From assembly GCA_946803715.1 (NCBI GenBank), contig CAMPET010000573.1, positions 1-15,255 on the forward strand: a stretch of DNA of 15,255 nt, read 5' to 3'. This DNA comes from Beroe ovata. Lineage: Eukaryota > Ctenophora > Nuda > Beroida > Beroidae. Below, piece after piece: positions 1-7,708 of this stretch (within the stretch, counting starts at the first letter, position 1; every line of letters begins with the position of its first letter). Position numbers and translations under genes: made by a program. The notes beneath the pieces are model-generated. The model had not been told where the DNA came from, searched no databases, and saw only the letters and a list, made by a program, of their open reading frames with translations.

Positions 1-97
1 ACGATCGGAAATCGATTCAGCGCCCAAAAATACATGGGAATACATGGTGTTTGTATCAAAATGGATAAAAAAAATTTCTTCGAATTCTGATCTGAGT

Positions 98-217
98 CAA
101 GACTTTGGAATTTCTGATAACGCACAGATGCAACAAGTGAAACAGTCGTTGTTAGTGTCTTGATTTCTCATGCGACTGCTACAAAACACCCCACTACTCC
201 AACTCACTGATCTGAGT
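98..217. repeat. 120-bp insertion within the first repeat unit
   Basis: Compared with every other unit, the first has 120 extra bases between CTGATCTGAGT (87-97) and a second copy of the same 11 bp (207-217). The insert begins with TCAAGAC near 96-102 and has its complement GTCTTGA at 157-163, so part of it can fold back. The flanking direct repeat resembles a target-site duplication, or a recombination scar. Confidence 0.8.
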
Positions 218-769
218 ATTGGTAGAAAATGAAGTGAATGACTCCACACTTTTCTACTTCATTTTCGGAGGTCTCTAATGATGTCTTTACCGGCACTTAC
301 GACACTAATTTTCCACCAAATCATCTCTCCTACTCTCACACTGCAAATATCCACCCTCGTGACGATCATGTATAGTTCATACTCGCCGTGAACCCACGCT
401 CAAATGACGATTTCTCTCCCTTGGGAAGCAAACACTGCAAAAACGCGAAAATCAATGGGACACACAAATAGGCCAAAATTATTTCTCCTCGTGACATGCT
501 GTAATACAGTGTTTCTGGCCTATTTTTTGACGTAGAATCCGAATCTGAAGGTATTTTTGTGCTAGCTCATCCAGAAACTTGGATAAATTCCAATTTCTTC
601 TCGGATTTGAAATTCGAAGTCACGCGACATACAGCTCCTCAGAGGAGCGAGATAGGGCCAAAATACGGTCGGAAATCGATTCAGCGTCCAAAAATACATG
701 GGAATACATGGTGTTTGTATCAAAATGGACAAAAAAAATTTTCTTCGAATTCTGATCGGAGTATTGGTA

Positions 770-811
770 GAAAATGAAGTGAATGACTCCACACTTTTCT
801 ACTTCATTTTC
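770..811. repeat. Hairpin-forming inverted repeat in each 544-bp unit
   Basis: GAAAATGAAGT (770-780) and ACTTCATTTTC (801-811) are perfect 11-bp inverted arms around a 20-bp spacer. The same structure occurs in the other complete units (for example starting at 225 and about every 544 bp after 770). Confidence 0.85.
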
Positions 812-1555
812 GGAGGTCTCTAATGATGTCTTTACGGGCACTTACGACACTAATTTTCCACCAAATCATCTCTCCTACTCTCACACTACAAATATCCACC
901 CTCGTGACGATCATGTATAGTTCATACTCGCCGTGAACCCACGCTCAAATGACGATTTCTCTCCCTTGGGAAGCAAACACTACAAAAACGCGAAAATCAA
1001 TGGGACACACAAATAGGCCAAAATTATTTCTGCACGTGACATGCTGTAATACAGTGTTTCTGGCCTTTTTTTGACGTAGAATCCGAATCTGAAGGTAATT
1101 TTGAGCTAGCTCATCCAGAAACTTGGATAAATTCCAATTTCTACTCGGATTTGAAATTCGAAGTCACACGACATACAGCTCCTCAGGGGATTGAGATAGG
1201 GCCAAAATACGATCGGAAATCGATTCAGCGTCCAAAAATACATGGGAATACATGGTGTTTGTATCAAAATGGACAAAAAAAATTTCTTCGAATTCTGATC
1301 TGAGTATTGGTAGAAAATGAAGTGAATGACTCCACACTTTTCTACTTCATTTTCGGAGGTCTCTAATGGTGTCTTTACCGGCACTTACGACACTAATTTT
1401 CCACCAAATCATCTCTCCTACTTTCACACTACAAATATCAGCCCTCGTTACGATCCTGTATAGTTTACACTCGCCGTGAAACTACGCTAAAATGACGATT
1501 TCTCTCCCTTGGGAAGCAAACACTACAAAAACGCGAAAATCAATGGGACACACAA

Positions 1556-1611
1556 ATAGGCCAAAATTATTTCTGCACGTGACATGCTGTAATACAGTGT
1601 TTCTGGCCTAT
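1556..1611. repeat. Second inverted repeat in the 544-bp unit
   Basis: ATAGGCCA (1556-1563) pairs with TGGCCTAT (1604-1611). A smaller dyad, CTGTAATACAG, lies between them at 1587-1597. The structure recurs in most units. In the variant units near 1060 and 3240 the right arm is degraded to TGGCCTTT. Confidence 0.7.
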
Positions 1612-3502
1612 TTTTTGACGTAGAATCCGAATCTGAAGGTATTTTTGAGCTAGCTCATCCAGAAACTTGGATAAATTCCAATTTCTCCTCGGATTTGAAA
1701 TTCGAAGTCACACGACATACAGCTCCTCAGGGGAGCGAGATAGGGCCAAAATACGATCGGAAATCGATTCAGCGTCCAAAAATACATGGGAATACATGGT
1801 GTTTGTATCAAAATGGACAAAAAAAATTTCTTCGAATTCTGATCTGAGTATTGGTAGAAAATGAAGTGAATGACTCCACACTTTTCTACTTCATTTTCGG
1901 AGGTCTCTAATGGTGTCTTTACCGGCACTTACGACACTAATTTTCCACCAAATCATCTCTCCTACTTTCACACTACAAATATCAGCCCTCGTTACGATCC
2001 TGTATAGTTTACACTCGCCGTGAAACTACGCTAAAATGACGATTTCTCTCCCTTGGGAAGCAAACACTACAAAAACGCGAAAATCAATGGGACACACAAA
2101 TAGGCCAAAATTATTTCTGCACGTGACATGCTGTAATACAGTGTTTCTGGCCTATTTTTTGACGTAGAATCCGAATCTGAAGGTATTTTTGAGCTAGCTC
2201 ATCCAGAAACTTGGATAAATTCCAATTTCTCCTCGGATTTGAAATTCGAAGTCACACGACATACAGCTCCTCAGGGGAGCGAGATAGGGCCAAAATACGA
2301 TCGGAAATCGATTCAGCGTCCAAAAATACATGGGAATACATGGTGTTTGTATCAAAATGGACAAAAAAAATTTCTTCGAATTCTGATCTGAGTATTGGTA
2401 GAAAATGAAGTGAATGACTCCACACTTTTCTACTTCATTTTCGGAGGTCTCTAATGGTGTCTTTACCGGCACTTACGACACTAATTTTCCACCAAATCAT
2501 CTCTCCTACTTTCACACTACAAATATCAGCCCTCGTTACGATCCTGTATAGTTTACACTCGCCGTGAAACTACGCTAAAATGACGATTTCTCTCCCTTGG
2601 GAAGCAAACACTACAAAAACGCGAAAATCAATGGGACACACAAATAGGCCAAAATTATTTCTGCACGTGACATGCTGTAATACAGTGTTTCTGGCCTATT
2701 TTTTGACGTAGAATCCGAATCTGAAGGTATTTTTGAGCTAGCTCATCCAGAAACTTGGATAAATTCCAATTTCTCCTCGGATTTGAAATTCGAAGTCACA
2801 CGACATACAGCTCCTCAGGGGAGCGAGATAGGGCCAAAATACGATCGGAAATCGATTCAGCGTCCAAAAATACATGGGAATACATGGTGTTTGTATCAAA
2901 ATGGACAAAAAAAATTTCTTCGAATTCTGATCTGAGTATTGGTAGAAAATGAAGTGAATGACTCCACACTTTTCTACTTCATTTTCGGAGGTCTCTAATG
3001 GTGTCTTTACCGGCACTTACGACACTAATTTTCCACCAAATCATCTCTCCTACTCTCACACTACAAATATCAGCCCTCGTTACGATCCTGTATAGTTCAC
3101 ACTCGCCGTGAAACTACGCTAAAATGACGATTTCTCTCCCTTGGGAAGCAAACACTACAAAAACGCGAAAATCAATGGGACACACAAATAGGCCAAAATT
3201 ATTTCTGCACGTGACATGCTGTAATACAGTGTTTCTGGCCTTTTTTTGACGTAGAATCCGAATCTGAAGGTAATTTTGAGCTAGCTCATCCAGAAACTTG
3301 GATAAATTCCAATTTCTACTCGGATTTGAAATTCGAAGTCACACGACATACAGCTCCTCAGGGGATTGAGATAGGGCCAAAATACGATCGGAAATCGATT
3401 CAGCGTCCAAAAATACATGGGAATACATGGTGTTTGTATCAAAATGGACAATAAAAAATTCTTCGAATTCTGATCTGAGTACCTATCATACTCATGTTAT
3501 AC

Positions 3503-3616
3503 CTGCGATAGTGGTAACTGCTCCGTTTAGAATAACAGTAGGACCAGGAATAAGGGCAATAGAGACTCCCCTCCATTCCACTTTATAAGCTCCCAGTGTA
3601 CATTTGTGGTATGACC
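3503..3616 (-). CDS. Subtilase-like gene, exon 13: VWD-like segment, second part (last exon seen)
   Basis: Residues 486-523 plus one base. VSIALIPGPTVILNGAVTTI fits the VWD strand pattern ending in a V-x-x-N-G turn. The acceptor is CTGTCACAG and the donor GCAG|GTATAAC. No further in-phase exon is visible before the repeat array or within it, so the rest of the gene lies left of the window. Confidence 0.8.
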
Positions 3617-6600
3617 CTGTGACAGAGATCAGTTAATACCGTATGGAGAGTTCCTTGTTTCGGACTCGGCAACAGCTCAATAATTTCGAATTCCCTAAAT
3701 AATTTCGAATTCTGTGATTACGATTTTGAGTTTGTTTATTGCGGACATAAGTTGTTGGAAATGAAGGTACGGTAACGATTATACCTTCAACTTTGACTCC
3801 ATTTTCCTCCGAACTGAAGACAATGAAACCACACCGCTCATATTGTTGCTGGTACAGCGGCACCGAGTTTCCATCAAATGTGGTTATTTTGGAGTTGTTG
3901 CACTCGGCTGTATACGATTCACAGACAGGTGGTTCCTCGCTCCGGTAATCTGAGGAGAGTTTCTTTTCATAATTTGTGATTTGTCAATAGTAAAACTATG
4001 CATAGTGACTTTGACTTTTCCTTGTGTCACAGTGTCATTCTAATTTGATACAAATCACATGCGCTGATGAATGTTGCTATGAGCAATTCTGCGCTGTTGT
4101 TGCTCATAGCAACAATCATATCTCCAACTTACATCCGCACGTGGAGTAAAGAAGTTTTTGTGGAGTCCGTGCTTTAAGGAGGAGCAGAGCCTTCCTGCCC
4201 ACACTATCCGTGTTGACATCCTCGTCTGAACGCTCGGGCATGTGTAGTAGTGTGTTTGTAGCCCCGTTTATCAGCATTGATTTCTGTACTTCCAGAGATA
4301 TTCTACAAGAGTTGATTACATATCGGTTAACTTCGTTATGTCGCATGAAAGGAGGTATTTTAAATCTTCTTTCCCTCCACTAAATATGCCCGCCGCTAAG
4401 TAGACTAATTTTGAAAACCTATTTTAGTATTAATTTGGTCCGTAGGTATGTCTGTAATTGGATGCAAGTAACATTGTAACTTACTTGCTGTTCTGTCTCA
4501 ACGAGTTGGCGACCACGCCGGCCGCTAAAGCTGCGGAGCATACTGAACCCTGACAGAGAGTCATATCTGTCGGACCAGATGCTGCGAAAACAACCGTGTT
4601 AGCAACCGTTACTACGCAAGTAGTCATGACAACAGCTGATGCTATTTGACATGTATGTTATGTTAACCTGATGCTGCCGGTATGTTTTCAGCTGGAGCGA
4701 ATAGGTCCACACACTCTCCCAGATTTGACACTGTCTGGTCATACTGATCTGTCCCCCCAACTGTCACCACGCCATCCATTGCTGTCACCCCCTGAACAAT
4801 ATCCATTGTTAACACTTTGATTTGGTGCCATGGGGTATTTGAAGGTTTGATTGGAGACGGTTCATTGAACTTAGTTTATTGCTCAGGTACGTTCCTAAGA
4901 AACAGGATGCTCACTGAGCATTGCTCAGCCACGCTACTTACTACTTACCTAGCAACGGGTTGCTCAGGCATGTTGCTAAGCAACGTGTTATTTACCTGTG
5001 CTGAGGCAGGAGTTGTTTGGCAGGCGTTGTAATCATCATTTTCTCCAGCCGCACCAACAACCAGAATTCCAGCTTCAGTCAGATCAACTGAGAGAAAAGT
5101 GTCAGAGATGAGAGAGAAAAGAGAAGAGGAGAGGAGAGAAAAAGTAGTGAAGTGAAGAGAAGTCAAAAGAGGAAAGAAAATAAGTAAAGATATGTAAGTA
5201 AAGATATGTAAAGATAAAGATACTTATTTCACTCACTCAGTTTATCATTGATGTCCCTCTGTTTTTTGATGGTAAAACCCACCAACACAACTGATCGGAC
5301 ACTATCAGCTGTCCTCTGAATTGCATCTGACAGTGGAATAGATTATAGATCAAGTTTCTGTAAGTATAATCTTGTCACAGATGTTGATTGCCTCATCACA
5401 CATTGCACCACTTGATATAATCCCTTTGCAATCAAACAATCGCGTCACGAGATAAGCAGTAAGCATAGATAGCGAACTACCAAAGAACTTCACGGCGCCC
5501 ACCTTCGATGTAAGAAATCCCATTGATGATCTTAGCCTCGTTCGTCTCTGAATGACAGTCAACGACCTTGACACTGATTATCCGTGCAGCCCTAGCTATA
5601 CCCACTGTCCGACCACCTACCAGCGATGCTATGGGGGTTCCTGCAGGGGGAAGGAGCTGTGCTTTGCAAAGAGGAAATTCGAGGAGACATGCTTCCTCAA
5701 ATTTCCTCTCGAGGTAGCTTTATATATTTCCTATATTTTACTGTTTCTATGATTTCGTGGTTACCTTTAATATATATCTGTGTGAAATATTAAGTTGTAG
5801 GTATGACAATCACAAGATTAGAGAACACCCAAAATTGACATCATACCTATTCCCGAGCAGTCGGTGTCATCATCAAACGCTGAGTACCCGATCGATGCTC
5901 TGTTCTCGAACTCTGAGTGGGCCACGTTTATCCCGTGTCCTGCAATATTCGGTGTTACTGTTATAGTTAGACTTCCTTAGTCTGATCATGCTTTGCTCGT
6001 GAGGGACAGAATGTTCATTTCTAGATGAGGTTCTAAAGCTTCTAGCAATTTACTTTACAGACTTGAATTCACATTGGTTTAGAATTGACAACCGATCAGT
6101 GACCACTTTCTTTGGTACCTACTTGTTCACATTATTTGAGTCGAGAAAAAGTAGGGACTTCTTCCGACTTCTCTTACCGAGTATATAAACGTTGACATCG
6201 GCGTTATCTTTGTAGCTGTAGTCCAGTGCTCCATTTCTCTGGTTAATTCTGTCCAAATTCCATGGTACGGTCGACCTCTTCTTCTTACTAGGTGAAGAGG
6301 AAATACATTTTGATATCACTTTTATTATTAACTAACAGACACAGCTGATAACGCAAATGCGTATCAGTTCAAACTTTGAGCTGGAATCGATTCAGCATTC
6401 AGTGAACTTCTATTTTACCTCAGATTATGCTACCTTTTACCAATACGAAAAGTTCTTGATTCATGATTTAGCAGTTTACCTGTGCATAATCATCGATGAA
6501 GTGTGGATGGTAGGAAGTACATCAATGAAAATCACTAATTCATCTTCTTGTAGCAACTGAGAATAATGAACATTGGCCAATGGTATCTATGTAATAATTA

Positions 6601-7175
6601 CATCGTATAATTGTGTTCAAAAACCACGCATGAATAACAATTGGCTACTGTATAACTGGACTTTTTTGAATTTTGACCATGGTTCTTAATTACCACTCGG
6701 AAATGAAAACCTCGAAAATTCTGAGTGACAGCATGAAAATATCTTCTTCCAAAAGACTATGTTCATCCGAAGACTACTTAGGTACTTACTTATGTTCGAA
6801 AAAGCAAGGAATGAACCAACTCACGATCATGCTCTGTGTCTTGGTTATTCCCTCACAGTTGAGATGAAGTGACGCAGTCAGATCAGCACAGATCTCTCTC
6901 AACCCTGGCACTCTATCGAAGAGAAGGTTCGATGCCTGCAGGAGGGGGGAGAGATGAACATGATTCGAGAGTTGAAATTGTACCTAAGCAGTTCATTCAA
7001 TTTTTCCGATATCCAGATATTTTTTCAGTTCTCTCGAATCATTCGTTTTGAGTCTCACCTCTACAGACTTCACTTTTATCTTGTAGTTTCCCTCAGCTGA
7101 CCTCCCACTGAATCTGACGGTTGCCATTGCAACAGTTGCCCCAAGCAACAGTAATGTCAGTTGCTGTAACTGCAT
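3503..7175 (-). CDS. Secreted PCSK9/proteinase-K-like subtilase pseudoprotease with VWD-like region (gene span, 3' partial)
   Basis: Thirteen exons, joined in phase from 7175 down to 3503, encode 523 residues. Exons: 7059-7175, 6825-6935, 6480-6556, 6178-6287, 5847-5939, 5503-5640, 5237-5326, 4996-5087, 4668-4791, 4485-4581, 4133-4374, 3785-3949, 3503-3616. Order of parts: signal peptide (about 1-20), I9-like prodomain (about 28-101), polybasic KKKR (103-106), subtilase S8 region (about 107-395), a linker, then a VWD-like segment (about 440-520). Family landmarks are clear: VPWNLDRINQR, VGGRTVGIA, GILVVGAAGE, VVTVGGTDQYDQ, ECVDLFAPAENIPAAS. The catalytic positions are Asp to Gly139, His to Ile169, Ser to Val331 and oxyanion Asn to Glu261, so proteolysis is not expected. 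The best-known relative, vertebrate PCSK9, works mainly by binding, and a binding role is plausible here (inference). The ATG at 7175 has an in-frame TAA 30 bp upstream. The 3' end is not in the window. Confidence 0.9.
3785..3949 (-). CDS. Subtilase-like gene, exon 12: VWD-like segment, first part
   Basis: Residues 431-485 plus one base. CESYTAECNNSKITTFDGNS followed later by CGFIVFSS carries the hallmark start of a von Willebrand type D domain (Cys, TFDG, Cys, hydrophobic strand), as in vitellogenins and mucins. The acceptor is CTCTCCTCAG and the donor GAAG|GTATAA. Phases fit both neighbours. Confidence 0.85.
4073..4113. repeat. Perfect 14-bp inverted repeat in intron 11
   Basis: GTTGCTATGAGCAA (4073-4086) and TTGCTCATAGCAAC (4100-4113) form a perfect stem around a 13-base loop, just 20 bp downstream (on the minus strand) of the exon 11 donor. 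Related dyads occur near 4917-4984. Confidence 0.9.
4133..4374 (-). CDS. Subtilase-like gene, exon 11: end of subtilase domain and linker
   Basis: Residues 350-430 plus one base. EVNRYVINSCRI followed by INGATNTLLHMPE matches the closing helix and the TxNLL motif of the S8 domain. An acidic and then basic linker follows. The donor GGAT|GTAAGT is strong. The acceptor is uncertain: phase requires the start at 4374 (or 4368 or 4365), whereas the better-looking TTTAG site at 4380 is out of phase. Confidence 0.75.
4485..4581 (-). CDS. Subtilase-like gene, exon 10: lost nucleophile Ser
   Basis: Residues 318-349 plus two bases. TLCQGSVCSAALAAGVVANS aligns without gaps to the family block SGTSMASPHVAGLAAYL, placing Val331 at the nucleophile Ser; the conserved His of the helix is Leu. 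The acceptor is GTTTTCGCAG and the donor AGCAA|GTAAGT. A later acceptor at 4550 would also be open, but it breaks the family match. Confidence 0.92.
4668..4791 (-). CDS. Subtilase-like gene, exon 9
   Basis: Residues 277-317 plus one base. GVVTVGGTDQYDQTVSNLGE and the following CVDLFAPAENIPAAS are near-textbook proteinase-K/PCSK9 sequence leading up to the active-site Ser loop. The acceptor is TTGTTCAG and the donor TCAG|GTTAAC. Confidence 0.95.
4909..4984. repeat. Cluster of TTGCT/AGCAA palindromes in intron 8
   Basis: Contains a TGAGCA/TGCTCA dyad near 4914-4928, AGCAAC...GTTGCT at 4951-4965, and the 13-bp palindrome GTTGCTAAGCAAC at 4972-4984. The last fits the loose RFX X-box pattern, although it sits inside an intron. 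Confidence 0.7.
4996..5087 (-). CDS. Subtilase-like gene, exon 8: oxyanion-hole strand with Asn to Glu
   Basis: Residues 246-276. LTEAGILVVGAAGEN corresponds to the family's GVVVVAAAGN, so the oxyanion Asn is Glu261. NACQTTPASAQ matches the following (C)xxSPAS block. The exon ends in phase 0 at CACAG|GTAAAT. A long pyrimidine tract (coding sense) precedes its acceptor. Confidence 0.93.
5088..5225. repeat. Long purine tract (polypyrimidine on the coding strand)
   Basis: This stretch is almost all A and G on the plus strand, grading into a 14-bp tandem repeat (AAGTAAAGATATGT at 5182 and 5196). On the transcribed sense of the minus gene it is an extended pyrimidine tract leading to the exon 8 acceptor. 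Confidence 0.8.
5237..5326 (-). CDS. Subtilase-like gene, exon 7
   Basis: Residues 216-245 plus one base. The translation has AIQRTADSVRSVVLVGFTIK followed by a helix ending NDKL. Its place and pattern (strand, then helix) fit the region between the His and Asn blocks. The usual Leu-Gly-Gly-Gly substrate-binding stretch is replaced by VLVGFTI. The acceptor is CCACTGTCAG and the donor CTGA|GTGAGTG. Confidence 0.85.
   Translation of the reverse strand: MQFRGQLIVSDQLCWWVLPSKNRGTSMIN
5503..5640 (-). CDS. Subtilase-like gene, exon 6
   Basis: Residues 170-215 plus one base. TPIASLVGGRTVGIARAARI and the following VKVVDC match the family block after HGTH (VGGRTYGVAK..., VKVLD). NEAKIINGISYIE corresponds to the helix before the next strand. 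The acceptor is CCCCCTGCAG and the donor GAAG|GTGGGC. Confidence 0.93.
5847..5939 (-). CDS. Subtilase-like gene, exon 5: lost catalytic Asp and His positions
   Basis: Residues 139-169 plus one base. The junction codon G|GA gives Gly139 where the family has Asp (VYILGHGIN against VYVIDTGIN). HSEFENRA matches the conserved HxxFxGRA. The exon ends DCSGI, placing Ile169 at the catalytic His position (GIGTP against GHGTH). The acceptor is AATATTGCAG and the donor AATAG|GTATGA. Confidence 0.92.
6178..6287 (-). CDS. Subtilase-like gene, exon 4: polybasic site and start of catalytic domain
   Basis: Residues 102-138 plus one base. The exon begins SKKKRSTVPWNLDRINQRNG, with SVPWNLDRI-type sequence typical of the mature N-terminus of proteinase K and PCSK9. 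It then reads to VNVYIL, the strand that should end in the catalytic Asp. The donor is CTCG|GTAAGAG. KKKR lies at the prodomain/mature boundary. Confidence 0.93.
6480..6556 (-). CDS. Subtilase-like gene, exon 3: end of prodomain
   Basis: Residues 77-101, starting LLQEDELVIFIDVLPTIH. This matches the last strand of I9 prodomains (small helix, then a hydrophobic strand with acidic residues). The acceptor is ATTATTCTCAG and the donor CACAG|GTAAAC. Only a phase-0 start keeps the exon open, which matches exon 2. Confidence 0.85.
6825..6935 (-). CDS. Subtilase-like gene, exon 2: I9-like prodomain
   Basis: Residues 40-76, phase 0 at both ends. The acceptor is CCTCCTGCAG and the donor ATC|GTGAGT. 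The translation (ASNLLFDRVPGLREIC onward, ending GITKTQSMI) fits the middle of an I9 prodomain in length and position, with weak sequence identity. Two cysteines are present. Confidence 0.8.
7059..7175 (-). CDS. Subtilase-like gene, exon 1: signal peptide and start of prodomain
   Basis: Residues 1-39. MQLQQLTLLLLGATVAMATV is a classic signal peptide (polar start, Leu-rich core, small residues near the end). YKIKVKSVE then resembles the first strand of an I9 inhibitor prodomain. The exon ends GTAGAG|GTGAGA in phase 0. Confidence 0.88.
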
Positions 7176-7698
7176 TTTAAAACGAGGCTCACGCTTAGAA
7201 TATTAAGCTGTCTATTGCTGGAATTTTCGATATGACCCTTTTCTTGCTATGACCCTATCTTGCTTGTTTCTGCTCTTGAAGTCAATGATCGACGGCTCAC
7301 ATTACCTTAGTCACGTATTGTTAGATTCCTACTTAGATATATGGAATTATTACAGATGGACGAATGATTCCAGGTTAAATCGTAGACTTTTTGAGATTTT
7401 ATTCGAACTGATCACGGCATTTATCAAGATCGACGCACTTAGAAACAGGCAAAACGACACTATAGTCAATCAGATGGTAAATGACAAAGAATGATCGATT
7501 CACCGCATCTTAAACGCGGTGCACATGGGATTTTGATCACATGACCAAAATCCGAAAACTTTCAGTTTTGGGAAATCCTGCTCAGTGCCCAATGCTGCAC
7601 GCACTATTAATTTTCAGACCACATTATTATTACGCTGGGTAAACAGTTAATCTAGGAGGAAATTAGGTGTGAAAATCTCAATGAGGGGAAACAGGCGG

Positions 7699-7708
7699 CT
7701 CACCCCAC
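7699..7708 (+). promoter_or_regulatory. SRE-like site (possible SREBP element)
   Basis: CTCACCCCAC matches the sterol regulatory element ATCACCCCAC at 9 of 10 positions. It lies about 0.5 kb upstream of the subtilase-like ATG and 1.5 kb upstream of the ABCA ATG. A single near-match in 2 kb could be chance. Confidence 0.25.

Larger units (their letters stand above)
1..3480. repeat. Tandem array of a ~544-bp satellite-like unit
   Basis: A unit anchored on ACGATCGG (ACGGTCGG in the second copy) recurs at 1, 665, 1209, 1753, 2297, 2841 and 3384. Spacing is 544 bp, except 664 for the first (it carries a 120-bp insertion) and 543 for the last. The array is cut by the left window edge and stops abruptly at 3480 after CTGATCTGAGT. 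Copies at 1650-3020 are virtually identical, while the flanking ones differ at scattered sites. Open frames of 65-92 codons repeat in every unit on both strands, but they match no family I recognise and are by-products of the repeat. The array lies beyond the last detectable exon of the minus-strand subtilase gene, so it may be intronic there. Confidence 0.97.

Noticed and set aside
1106-3016. Repeated 92-codon minus-strand and 65-codon plus-strand open frames in the array
   Set aside because: They recur only because the 544-bp unit recurs, both strands are open at once, and the translations match no family I recognise.
1-3480. CRISPR array
   Set aside because: The repeats are 544 bp with no short-repeat/spacer structure, and the genome is eukaryotic.
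4485-4549. Shorter exon 10 starting at 4549 in another frame (FSMLRSFSGRRGRQLV...)
   Set aside because: The frame is open, but the alternative acceptor at 4582 gives QGSVCSAALAAGVVANSL, which matches the subtilase Ser block and fits the phase of exon 9.
5552-5966. Plus-strand open frames opposite subtilase exons 5 and 6
   Set aside because: Shadows of the minus-strand exons, which carry the family match and splice signals.
6695-6765. Possible extra subtilase exon on the minus strand (SSDEHSLLEEDIFML...)
   Set aside because: It would need a poor GTTTTC donor to keep phase 0. Exon 2 joins exon 3 directly in phase and gives a complete I9-like prodomain without it.
7249-7494. 81-codon plus-strand open frame in the intergenic region
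   Set aside because: No recognisable motif, ordinary length for A+T-rich DNA, and no splice or promoter context.
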